NCBI GenBank assembly: GCA_027618855.1
Contig: JAQCID010000024.1
Location: 1-10,151, forward strand
Length of the DNA stretch: 10,151 nt
Reading direction: 5' to 3'
Source of the DNA: Bacteroidota bacterium
Lineage (GTDB): Bacteria > Bacteroidota > Bacteroidia > Flavobacteriales_D > Sanyastnellaceae
Shown here: positions 1-7,422 of the stretch, one piece after another
Numbering within the stretch: the stretch's first letter is position 1
Layout: the number at the start of each line of letters is the position of its first letter
Position numbers and translations under genes: made by a program
The notes under the pieces: model-generated
Databases searched by the model: none
Told to the model about the DNA's origin: nothing
What the model saw: the letters and a program-made list of their open reading frames with translations, nothing else

Positions 1-116
1 TCGGGATTGTAGTTGATGTTTTAGACGACGAAGTACAGATGGATTTCAACCATCCATTTGCAGACCTAGACCTTCATTTTTCCGGTCGAATTTGTGATAT
101 AAGAGAAGAGGCCTAA
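1..116 (+). CDS. SlyD-like FKBP-type peptidyl-prolyl cis-trans isomerase, C-terminal end (partial)
   Basis: The window opens inside a gene whose last 37 codons can be read from position 3 to a TAA at 114-116. The peptide carries VQMDFNHPFADLDLHF, the signature at the end of SlyD-like FKBP domains (family consensus close to V-DFNHPLAGKTLxF), where the insert-in-flap region has ended and the chain returns to the FKBP core. Family members are cytoplasmic prolyl isomerases and chaperones; many also bind nickel through a His- and Cys-rich tail. Here the protein ends with DIREEA only a few residues after the FKBP domain, so no metal-binding tail is present, and a chaperone/isomerase role is more likely than nickel delivery. 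The gene lies 28 bases upstream of thiL on the same strand and may be the first visible gene of that transcription unit. The family is clear from a short stretch; the exact subtype is not. Confidence 0.8.
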   Translation, partial: GIVVDVLDDEVQMDFNHPFADLDLHFSGRICDIREEA

Positions 117-144
117 ACCACGCTCTTAGGTGTAACTTCGCACC

Positions 145-1165
145 ATGGAACGTACGGAGATACAAGAATTGGGAGAGTTCGCTTTAATAAATCGGCTCAC
201 GAAAGAATTACAGAATAACGCACCATCTACTTTGTTAGGTGTGGGTGATGACGCAGCTGTAATTGACCCCTTAGGCAAACGAGTAGTTGTCTCGACAGAC
301 ATGCTTGTGGAAGGAGTGCATTTCGATTTGAGTTATGTGCCGTTAAAACATTTGGGATATAAAGCGGTGATCTCAAACATCAGTGATGTTTGTGCAATGA
401 ATGCCAAACCCACTCAAATACTCGTAGGCCTGGGAGTCTCAAATAGGTTTTCTGTCGAAGCCCTCGAGGAGCTTTACGATGGAATCAAGACGGCGTGTCA
501 GCTTTATGAAGTAGATCTCGTTGGAGGAGACACAACCTCGATTCCCTCAGGACTTACCTTGTCTGTGACAGCTCTGGGGCTTGTCGATCCAGAGAAAATT
601 GTCACACGCTCAGGAGCCAGTGCGGGAGACTTGCTTGTGGTTTCTGGAGAGCTTGGGTCTGCGTATTTGGGCCTACAGGTTCTAGAGCGTGAAAAAGCAG
701 TCTTCAAAGAAGCCCCAACGGCGCAACCAGAACTCAATGATCACAGCTATATCATTGAACGTCAACTCAAGCCAGAAGCGAGGACGGATATCATAAGAGA
801 GCTTGCAGACCTTGAGATTAAACCCACAAGCATGATCGATATCTCTGACGGTTTGGCCTCAGAATGTCTTCATATAGTTGCTGCGAGTGGTTCGTGTATA
901 TGAGGAGAAACTCCCAATGAATCCCAAAACATATGATACCGCGCGCGATTTCAACCTAGACCCTACGGTTTGTATGCTCAGCGGCGGCGAGGATTATGAG
1001 CTTTTGTTTACGGTGCATCAAGATGATTTCGAAAAAATACGCAATCATCCCAAACTCTCCATTATAGGGCACATGACTGAGGATGTAAATGAGCAAATAA
1101 TGGTGACCAAAAGTGGCCAAGACATCCAACTCAAAGCGCAGGGTTGGGACAGTATAAAAGAGTAA
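145..1165 (+). CDS. thiL: Thiamine-monophosphate kinase ThiL, disrupted by a frameshift
   Basis: ThiL phosphorylates thiamine monophosphate to thiamine diphosphate with ATP, the last step of cofactor synthesis, in the cytoplasm. The first part (145-903, 252 codons, ATG start) has the PurM/AIR-synthase-like fold signatures: GVGDDAAVID (residues 32-41), STDMLVEGVHF (50-60), NISDVCAMNAKPTQ (78-91), LVGGDTT (125-131) and MIDISDGLASE (230-240), with acidic metal- and ATP-binding residues such as D35, D36, D52, D129, D232 and D235. The frame then closes at a TGA (901-903), but the expected C-terminal part continues one frame over from about 890: VYEEKLPMNPKTYDTA, then LSGGEDYELLFT, ending at TAA 1163-1165. 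Together they give about 340 residues, the usual ThiL length, so this is one gene broken near 886-892. The start fits the RTEIxELGEFxLI opening known from Bacteroidota ThiL. No strong ribosome binding site is visible. The next gene follows after 12 bases. Confidence 0.9.
886..903 (+). other. Frameshift site in thiL
   Basis: The conserved reading moves from frame 1 (…AASG at 880-891) to frame 2 (VRVYEEK from 890). Frame 1 runs into TGA at 901-903. The change is equivalent to two (or eight) missing bases or one extra base. Inserting GT after 891 gives AASG-VRVYEEK. Dropping one G from the GG at 889-890 gives AAS-VRVYEEK. As I recall the family, about two more residues usually stand between this SG and the RxY, so an eight-base deletion is also possible. 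Confidence 0.8.
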
Positions 1166-1177
1166 AAGAGAAGATAC

Positions 1178-3092
1178 ATGTGTGGAATAGCTGGCGTTTT
1201 CGGAATTGAGAATTTCCCAGAGGGGGAGGCACAGTCCGCAGCGTTAAAAATGGTGGATGCGATGTCCCACCGTGGTCCAAATTCCAAGGGCACCTGGTCG
1301 GACAACAAAAACCTCTCGTTGGGCCATTCTCGTCTTTGCATCTTCGATACGGAGTCTTCAGAAGCAAATCAACCCCTTATAGACAAGCCTACCGGAGACG
1401 CACTTGTTTTCAATGGCGAGATCTATAATTTCCGCTCCCTACGCGCTGAATTACAAGCCTCAAAAGAGAGCAATCACACGTTTAAAACTTCCGGGGATTC
1501 AGAAGTTTTGTTTGCTGCTCTTCGTACCTGGGGACTGGATAAAACCCTCCATAAGCTAGACGGTATGTTTGCCTTTGCGTGGTGGAACGCTGCCGAGGAG
1601 AAATTGTCAATGGCGCGAGATAGATTTGGAATCAAACCGCTTTACTGGTCCTCAGAAAACGAAAAAGGCGCCATCCTTTTTGCCTCGGAAGTAAGAAGTT
1701 TACTCGCTTCTGGATACATCGCGCGTCGCGTGAATAAAGATGCATTAACGGATTACCTGAGATATTCTACAGTCCACGCCGGCGACGATTGTGCAGGATA
1801 TAAAACTATTGGAAGCTGGATGTGCGATCGAAATACAAGATGAATCTACAGAAGTTTTTCGTTGGTGGAATACCGCCTCTGAAACACAAAAGGCAAAGCG
1901 GAATCTCCCCCCGGAACTCGATTCCAATGCGATCGCAAAAGACCTTCGGGAGACCCTAACCTCTTCTGTTGAAGCAAGAATGCAATCCGATGTTCCCATC
2001 GGGGCGTTCCTTTCAGGCGGAATTGACTCCACGGCGATCGTTGGTCTTATGTCTGAAATATCTGAGAAGCCCATCGACACATTTACCGTGTCGATTGATG
2101 ATTCTTCTTTAGACGAAAGTCAGTTTGCACGAAAGGTTTCTGAAAAATTCCATACCCAACATCATGAAATCCAATTAACCACGGATGATGTACTCCAAAA
2201 AGTTCCAGCTGCCCTTGAGGCAATGGACCACCCTTCTTTTGACGGATTAAACACGTACATCGTTAGCGGGGCGACCCACGAGGCTGGAGTCACTGTGGCA
2301 CTAAGTGGTCTGGGTTCGGACGAAATATTTGCGGGCTACCCAGTTTTCGAACGATCTGTACAGCTCATGAAACATCAATGGATCGCTTCATGGCCGAGAG
2401 GTTTGCGACGTCTTGTGGGGATGTCATACCAAACCCTTTTTCCTAGAGAGGGGTCAAGAAAACGAGCGGAAATTCTCGCGGGCAATTATTTCGCCCTAGA
2501 ACATACATACCCGCTTTCTCGTCAACTTTTTCTTGACTCAGATGTAAAACAAATTCTCGGTTCAAAAACACTGGCGAACAATGCTGTTTTCGAGTGGATC
2601 ACAGATTCCTTTAGCCCGGGAACAGAGGCCTTTGCCCTTCCTTTTTTAAGCAAGGTTTCCCTTGCGGAACTCCACACATATCTAGGTCACACACTTTTGA
2701 GAGATACCGACATGTTCAGCATGGCTCACTCTTTAGAGGTCCGCGCACCATTTCTAGACCACAACCTGGTGACGAAAGTTCTCGCTTTGCCAGACAATCT
2801 CAAACCTCCTCGTTCTTCATCTAACCCACCCAAATCGCTTCTCGTAAAAGCGCTTGATGGCATTGTTTCAGAGGATATCTCAATGAGAGAGAAACAAGGT
2901 TTTGTGCTTCCTTGGGACGCATGGCTTAAGGGCCCTTTAGACCAAATCTATTCGGAGGGAATAGAGGCCCTCGCATCATCGGAATTCATACATGAGCGAG
3001 CGTTACAGAAGATTCTATCTTCTTCAACGTGGAGTCGGAAATGGAGCCTGTCGGTTCTTGGATATTATCTCAAGCGTCATGGACTCCGATAA
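1178..3092 (+). CDS. asnB: Asparagine synthetase (glutamine-hydrolysing), AsnB type, disrupted by a frameshift
   Basis: The enzyme makes asparagine from aspartate, ATP and glutamine; relatives in glycan gene clusters amidate sugar acids. The N-terminal class II glutamine amidotransferase domain lies in 1178 to about 1780. It starts MCGIAG, so Cys2 is the nucleophile after Met removal, followed by HRGP (31-34), LGHSRL (48-53), FNGEIYNF (78-85), SGDSEVL (105-111), LDGMFAFAWW (127-136) and ARDRFGIKPLYW (146-157). The synthetase domain continues in another frame from about 1779 to TAA 3090-3092. It has the pyrophosphate loop SGGIDS (2013-2030), then DHPSFDGLNTY, ALSGLGSDEIFAGY and the C-terminal LEVRAPFLDHNL and EKQGFVLPWDAWL. 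Rejoined, the protein is about 638 residues, normal for AsnB. In the first frame the product would end at 1843 after 221 residues, giving a glutaminase half without a synthetase. The 14-base overlap with the downstream glycosyltransferase suggests coupled translation and a possible glycan role, but ordinary asparagine synthesis is equally compatible. Confidence 0.88.
1778..1790 (+). other. Frameshift site in asnB
   Basis: The first frame gives DYLRYSTVHA up to 1780. The expected continuation, P-A-T-I-V-Q-D-I-K-L-L-E-A-G, is read from 1779 in the next frame. Restoring two C residues (GCCGGCG to GCCCCGGCG) gives TVHAPATIVQDIK, which matches the VHAPxTI pattern known in this family exactly. Alternatively one C has been added in GCGGCG to make GCCGGCG, which would give VHAATIVQDIK, one residue short of the family pattern. 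Without repair the frame ends at the TGA at 1841-1843. Confidence 0.82.
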
Positions 3093-4239
3093 AACCCGCA
3101 TACTCGTTTCTTCGGAATGGTTCCCCCCAGCGTTTAAGGCTGGAGGCCCCATCCGAAGCGTATACAACCTCATCCTCGCGATGAAGTCGGATGGGGGAAA
3201 CCCTGACCTGGAGTTTTTTGTGCTTGCTGGGGCGTATGATTTGGGAGAAGAAGAGAAGATGGAAGGATTGGATGAAGGAGTTTGGTCTCATCTGAAAGGC
3301 GTGTCAGGGGTTCAAGTCAGATATGAAAACCGCTTAAACTGGAGGAAATCAAACTGGAAGAATGTGTTTGAGGAGGTCAAGCCCGACGTGCTCTACTTGA
3401 ACAGCCTTTTCAGCCTCGCATTTACGCTCAGGCCATTACAAATAGCAAGGGCGAAAGGCGTGAAAACAGTCCTTGCTCCCCGTGGAATGTTGGGCGCTGG
3501 AGCGCTTGAAATCAAACCCTTGAAGAAGTTTGTTTTCCTCAGCCTCGCTAGAAATTTAGACTTCTTTCGTGGCGTAGAATTTCACGCAAGTACCGAAGAG
3601 GAAGTACGTGAAGTGAACATGCATGTTCCAGGTAAAAAGGTTTTTGTGGCGAGAAATTTCTCGGACCCCACCCTTCAACCCCTCCCCACTACAAACCCTT
3701 CAGGATCGGTCAATTTGCTATGTCTTGGAAGAGTCCATCCTATTAAAAATCTTCTATTTGCCGTGGAAATATTGTCAAAGATGAATCTAAAGGGCAAAAA
3801 AGTAAGTGTCAATATCGTCGGACCTTCCGAGGATAAAAAGTATCTAGATTCACTCCTTCAGCTGTCCAATACCGGCTTGGAGGTTACCTACTCAGGAGCC
3901 GTTTCTCACCAAGGCTTACGTGAGGTATTTAAGAACACGCACTACCTTTTAATGCCCACGATGCACGAAAACTACGGCCATGCAATCATCGAATCTTGGG
4001 GGTTTGGCAGGCCCGTACTCCTTAGCGACAATACACCTTGGAGAGATTTACAAGAAAAGGGCCTGGGCTATTGTACACCCCTTAACCCTGCACTTTGGGA
4101 AGAGGTTTTTAAGGAGATCCTACTTGTATCAGAGCCGGATTTAAAAGGCATGTCTGCGAAGTGTAATGCGCGTTATCAAGAACTGGTATTTGACCCTGAA
4201 ATACGAAAAGCAAACAGCGCTATTTTCACATCCACTTAG
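3079..4239 (+). CDS. Glycosyltransferase family 4 (group 1, GT-B fold)
   Basis: This 386-residue protein should transfer a sugar from a nucleotide-sugar donor to a glycan or lipid acceptor at the cytoplasmic face of the membrane. The N-terminal half begins ILVSSEWFPPAFKAGGPIRSV (residues 8-28), the glycine-rich acceptor-side loop usual in group 1 transferases. The C-terminal half has LLCLGRVHPIKN (213-224), with R218 and K223 placed to bind the donor diphosphate, and the EX7E motif in MHENYGHAIIESWGFGRPVL (E297 and E305). The ATG at 3079 lies inside the 3' end of asnB, giving a 14-base overlap. I chose it because the motif-bearing sequence begins immediately after it, whereas codons upstream in this frame (back to 2992) only shadow asnB. 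There is no signal peptide or membrane segment. Donor and acceptor cannot be named. Its coupling to asnB suggests surface polysaccharide or lipopolysaccharide work. Confidence 0.9.
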   Translation: MDSDKTRILVSSEWFPPAFKAGGPIRSVYNLILAMKSDGGNPDLEFFVLAGAYDLGEEEKMEGLDEGVWSHLKGVSGVQVRYENRLNWRKSNWKNVFEEVKPDVLYLNSLFSLAFTLRPLQIARAKGVKTVLAPRGMLGAGALEIKPLKKFVFLSLARNLDFFRGVEFHASTEEEVREVNMHVPGKKVFVARNFSDPTLQPLPTTNPSGSVNLLCLGRVHPIKNLLFAVEILSKMNLKGKKVSVNIVGPSEDKKYLDSLLQLSNTGLEVTYSGAVSHQGLREVFKNTHYLLMPTMHENYGHAIIESWGFGRPVLLSDNTPWRDLQEKGLGYCTPLNPALWEEVFKEILLVSEPDLKGMSAKCNARYQELVFDPEIRKANSAIFTST

Positions 4240-4260
4240 ATCGCAATTAAACTTCCAACC

Positions 4261-5232
4261 ATGGCTGCGCAAAAAAACAATTCAAATCGTATTTCAAATC
4301 TTTTCGGGATAAAATACCCCATCATTCAAGGAGGTATGGTTTGGTGTGCTGGATGGGAATTGGCCAGCGCAGTGAGCAATGCTGGAGGTTTGGGGATTAT
4401 CGGTGCGGGGAGCATGTACCCCGATGTTTTAAAAGACCAAATAATAAAATGCCACGCAGCGACATCCAATCCCTTCGCGGTGAATGTCCCACTACTCTAT
4501 CCCTCCGTGGAAGAGCACATGGAGATGATTGTTTCGCTGAAGGTTCCCATCGTTTTTACAAGCGCAGGAAGCCCCAAAACCTGGACTTCACACTTAAAAT
4601 CTCACGGCATTAAAGTCGTCCATGTGGTAAGTAGCTCAGCCTTTGCGATTAAATCTGAGTTGGCTGGTGTAGACGCGGTTGTGGCAGAGGGATTTGAGGC
4701 AGGAGGACACAACGGCAGAGAAGAAACGACGACGATGTGTCTGATTCCTGCCGTATCTCAAGCCTGTCAGATCCCCGTGATCGCAGCTGGTGGTTTACAC
4801 GATGGCAAATCGATTCTTGCCGCAATGGTTCTCGGCGCTGAAGGCGCACAACTGGGGTCTCGATTTGTGGCTTCGGAGGAATCATCAGCTCACCGTGCAT
4901 TTAAGGATGCGGTCCTTTCTGCACAAGAAGGGTCGACAACGTTCACGTTAAAGGCACTTACCCCTGTGCGAATGCTTCACAACGCCCTTTTTAAAGAGAT
5001 TGTACAAGCACAACAAAGCGGAGCCTCTCCTGAGCAGCTTCAAGAGATCATGGGTCGTGGCAAAGCAAAGAAGGGAATGTTTGAGGGTGACATTGAAAAT
5101 GGCGAACTTGAGATAGGTCAAATAGCTTCACTGCTCAAATCAGTGCGCCCTGCAGGGGAGATTGTTTCAGAGATTGTGAATGACTACCGCGAAATAGGAG
5201 GAGCCAAGCTTGGTCAGAGGTTTGAATTTTAG
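4261..5232 (+). CDS. FMN-dependent nitronate monooxygenase / FabK-like enoyl reductase family protein
   Basis: A 323-residue TIM-barrel flavoprotein of the NMO/2-nitropropane dioxygenase family, which also includes the FabK-type enoyl-ACP reductases. Visible signatures are IKYPIIQGGMVWCAG (residues 17-31, FMN-binding first strand), SNAGGLGIIGAGS (39-51), NPFAVNVPLL (70-79), AEGFEAGGHNG (142-152) with H150 at the usual active-site His position, IPVIAAGGLHDG (171-182) and GAEGAQLGSRFVA (192-204), the last two binding the FMN phosphate. Family members oxidise nitronates such as propionate 3-nitronate with oxygen or reduce enoyl-ACP. The sequence alone does not decide between these, although database entries of this type are usually named nitronate monooxygenase. 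It starts with ATG 21 bases after the glycosyltransferase stop, without a clear ribosome binding site. Its TAG (5230-5232) overlaps the stop codon of uvrC on the other strand. Confidence 0.87.
   Translation: MAAQKNNSNRISNLFGIKYPIIQGGMVWCAGWELASAVSNAGGLGIIGAGSMYPDVLKDQIIKCHAATSNPFAVNVPLLYPSVEEHMEMIVSLKVPIVFTSAGSPKTWTSHLKSHGIKVVHVVSSSAFAIKSELAGVDAVVAEGFEAGGHNGREETTTMCLIPAVSQACQIPVIAAGGLHDGKSILAAMVLGAEGAQLGSRFVASEESSAHRAFKDAVLSAQEGSTTFTLKALTPVRMLHNALFKEIVQAQQSGASPEQLQEIMGRGKAKKGMFEGDIENGELEIGQIASLLKSVRPAGEIVSEIVNDYREIGGAKLGQRFEF
5229..5232. other. Overlapping stop codons of convergent genes
   Basis: The + strand stop TAG is at 5230-5232 and the - strand stop TAA covers 5229-5231. The two genes therefore overlap by four bases, and no intergenic space is left for a separate terminator. 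Any transcript end must lie inside the opposite coding region. Confidence 0.95.
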
Positions 5233-7022
5233 CCGAAATGTTTTCGAACAGCCATTGCCACCCTCCGACTTGCCACTTCAAGGAGTTCGTCTAGGTTGGC
5301 CTCACGGATCTTTGTGACTGAACCGAACCTCGACATCAACTTCTTTTTAGTGGCGGGCCCTACGCCTTTAATTTCGTCCAATTCAGAATGCAATGACGCC
5401 TTGCTTCGTCTCTTTCTGTGATGCGCCAAAGAAAACCGATGTGCCTCGTTTCTCATTTGCTGAATAACCCTTAAAGTGGGCGACCTCTTGTCCAAATAAA
5501 TGGGTGCAGAATCTCCGGCAAAGAAAAGTTCTTCGAGTCGCTTGGCGATTCCGACCACGGTAATTACACCCCTCAATCCAAGCTCTTCAACGGCTTCCAT
5601 GGCGTGACTTACCTGCCCCTTTCCGCCATCTATCACAAGCAATTGCGGCAGACCTTTCTTTTCGTTAAGCAGGCGTTTATATCTGCGATAAACCGCCTCG
5701 CGCATACTGGCAAAATCGTCAGGACCTACTACGGTACGGATATTGAAATTTCGGTAATCGCGTTTGGCGGGCTTGCCATTTCGAAACACAACGCACGCAG
5801 AAGTCGGGCTTGTTCCCTGCAAGTTGGAGTTGTCGAAACACTCAATATGAACAGGGTGCTCTGTTAATCTTAGGTCCGCCTGCATGGTGTCCATAAGGCG
5901 TTTTGTCGCCGCTTCTGGATCAATCTGCTCCTGATGTTTCTGTTTGTCCTTCATAAAGAATCGCGCATTCTTTTCAGACATTTCTACGAGACGTTTTTTA
6001 TCTCCTTTTGCGGGAACGGAAATAGAGACACCAGAGATTTCGAGATCAACATTAATCGGTGTAAATATTTTTTTACTCTGGCTGTTAAACTTTTCGCGAA
6101 TAAGCGGAATTGCCGCTTCGAGAATTGCTGTGTCGGATTCATCCAGCCTTTTCTTCACCTCAAAGGTTGACCCCATCACGATTGCCCCTGAAACGATAAG
6201 CATGAAATTTACATACCCAGCACTGCTGTCACTTGCGATCGTAAACACATCTACGCCATCTATTTTGGGATGGACGACAGTGCTTTTTGCTTGATACTTG
6301 TCAAGTGATTTCAATTTGGAATTAAAGCTTTCGGCCCTTTCAAAAGCCAACCCCACGACCGCATCATTCATCTCTTTTTTCAAAAGATCTCTAACCTCTC
6401 CCAGGTTTCCTTTTAAAACATGCTGAATTGATTTTATGCTCTTGCTATAATCGTCCTCCGATTGCTTCCCTACACAAGGCCCCAAACAATTTCCGACGTG
6501 ATACTCCAAGCATACTCTGAACTGTTTGTTCAGGATATTCTTCTCACTTAAATTCAACGAACACGACCGGATGGGATATAATTTCTTGCACAGATCGAGC
6601 ACAGTCTTCATGCTTTTAAGACTTGTAAATGGGCCAAAATACTCCCCCTTTATGCCCATCACGCGCGTTGAAAAAACCCTTGGAAACCGTTCGTTTTTAA
6701 GAACAATAAACGGAAAGGTTTTGTCATCCTTCAGGAGGATATTGTAGATCGGGCGATACTCTTTAATAAGATTGTTTTCTAAAAGAAGCGCATCTTGCTC
6801 CGTGGGAGCAACAATCCACTCAATATCTCGGATTTTGCGTACGAGTAATTTGGTCTTGCCGTTTTCGTATGTTTTTCTATTAAAGTAACGAGACACCCGC
6901 TTCTTCAGGTCCTTCGCCTTCCCAACATAGATCACCGCACCGGCATCATTAAAATGTTTATATACCCCTGGCTGATGAGGGAGCCGAGCGAGGATGTTTT
7001 GTATGTGTTCTGAGGCCTTCAT
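5229..7022 (-). CDS. uvrC: Excinuclease ABC subunit UvrC
   Basis: UvrC makes both incisions around a lesion in UvrABC nucleotide excision repair, on DNA bound by UvrB. The 597-residue protein is full length and has all expected parts. The GIY-YIG nuclease lies at about residues 16-95 (QPGVYKHF, IYVGKAKDLKKR with R42, and catalytic E82), making the 3' incision. Four cysteines, C154, C171, C179 and C183 (CLEYHVGNCLGPC), match the iron-sulfur cluster site reported for E. coli UvrC. The UVR motif that contacts UvrB is at about 203-240. The RNase H-like nuclease has D397 (ECFDNSN), D465 (VIDGGKGQ) and H528 (RNEAHRF), making the 5' incision. Two helix-hairpin-helix motifs are at about 547-597 (IKGVGPATKKKLMSRFG). 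The ATG lies 13 bases downstream of the DUF4296 gene, so it is probably the last gene of the - strand operon. Its TAA overlaps the neighbouring convergent stop. Confidence 0.98.
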   Translation of the reverse strand: MKASEHIQNILARLPHQPGVYKHFNDAGAVIYVGKAKDLKKRVSRYFNRKTYENGKTKLLVRKIRDIEWIVAPTEQDALLLENNLIKEYRPIYNILLKDDKTFPFIVLKNERFPRVFSTRVMGIKGEYFGPFTSLKSMKTVLDLCKKLYPIRSCSLNLSEKNILNKQFRVCLEYHVGNCLGPCVGKQSEDDYSKSIKSIQHVLKGNLGEVRDLLKKEMNDAVVGLAFERAESFNSKLKSLDKYQAKSTVVHPKIDGVDVFTIASDSSAGYVNFMLIVSGAIVMGSTFEVKKRLDESDTAILEAAIPLIREKFNSQSKKIFTPINVDLEISGVSISVPAKGDKKRLVEMSEKNARFFMKDKQKHQEQIDPEAATKRLMDTMQADLRLTEHPVHIECFDNSNLQGTSPTSACVVFRNGKPAKRDYRNFNIRTVVGPDDFASMREAVYRRYKRLLNEKKGLPQLLVIDGGKGQVSHAMEAVEELGLRGVITVVGIAKRLEELFFAGDSAPIYLDKRSPTLRVIQQMRNEAHRFSLAHHRKRRSKASLHSELDEIKGVGPATKKKLMSRFGSVTKIREANLDELLEVASRRVAMAVRKHFG

Positions 7023-7035
7023 CTAGTTTCCCAAA

Positions 7036-7422
7036 CTATTCCTTTTGCGCACTCTCTATCTGAGATATTTTCTCGGTAATCTCTAACAAAACCTCCTTCA
7101 TCGCTACGGGATGTTCCCACCACCAGGTGTGACTCCTTTCAAACTCTGCTGCGCTCACGGCGTGCTTCTCGAAGATTTCAAAGTACGCACCACCCAACCT
7201 CTTTTTTACGTCATCATTTCTGAAAACCCGAACCTTTGCAGCCCCCTCAAGGATTTGAATATCCGCCATTAACTCAACGAATTCTAATCTTTCTAGAACG
7301 CCTTCAGGCGGATTTACATTTGCCAAATCCCGGGAATCTTCTGCGCAACCTACCCCTATAAATAAAATGAAGATTGCAGGTATTAAAATCCTATCTGTTA
7401 AACGAGAGACGCTGCCCAGCAT
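7036..7422 (-). CDS. DUF4296 family putative lipoprotein
   Basis: A small protein of 128 residues with a lipoprotein-like N-terminus: two arginines (R7, R11), then the hydrophobic stretch ILIPAIFILFIGVG and a cysteine at position 26, predicted to be lipidated after signal peptidase II cleavage. The lipobox (IGVGC) is somewhat atypical, lacking the usual Leu at -3. The mature part resembles DUF4296, a Bacteroidota family of unknown function: a PPEGVLERLEFVELMADIQILEGA helix, a central YFEIFEKHAVSAAEFERSHTWW segment and a C-terminal helix (MKEVLLEITEKISQIES). It is mostly charged and helical, presumably on the periplasmic side of a membrane. The ATG at 7422 lies 32 bases inside the end of the dihydroorotase gene; no later start would keep the signal peptide. 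DUF4296 genes are commonly found next to dihydroorotase in this phylum, as here. No function can be assigned. Confidence 0.82.
   Translation of the reverse strand: MLGSVSRLTDRILIPAIFILFIGVGCAEDSRDLANVNPPEGVLERLEFVELMADIQILEGAAKVRVFRNDDVKKRLGGAYFEIFEKHAVSAAEFERSHTWWWEHPVAMKEVLLEITEKISQIESAQKE

Noticed and set aside
112..130. Possible hairpin CCTAA-9-TTAGG between the SlyD-like gene and thiL
   Set aside because: Only five base pairs, mostly A/T, with no T tract after it. It would be common by chance and does not support a terminator or riboswitch. The 28-base gap is also too short for a thiamine riboswitch.
886..905. Programmed +1 frameshifting in thiL at ATA-TGA, by analogy with the release factor 2 gene
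   Set aside because: Slipping at TGA would give SCI-EEKLP, losing the conserved V-R-V-Y residues. There is no upstream Shine-Dalgarno-like stimulator at the right spacing, and no ThiL known to me uses frameshifting. The asnB lesion has no stop codon at the junction, so a common programmed mechanism is not supported.
1791..1793. GTG as a genuine independent start for a separate synthetase-domain protein
   Set aside because: The four residues before it (P-A-T-I) already match the AsnB family, and no ribosome binding site is visible. The simple explanation is a frameshift within one gene.
5204..5213. Perfect ten-base palindrome CCAAGCTTGG near the end of the nitronate monooxygenase gene
   Set aside because: It has no loop, lies inside coding sequence and encodes ordinary residues (AKLG). 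There is nothing to suggest an operator.
5234..5246. CGAAA-TGT-TTTCG inverted repeat at the convergent junction
   Set aside because: The stem has five pairs with only two G/C pairs and no following T run, and it encodes the conserved end of UvrC (VRKHFG). It is too weak to call a terminator.
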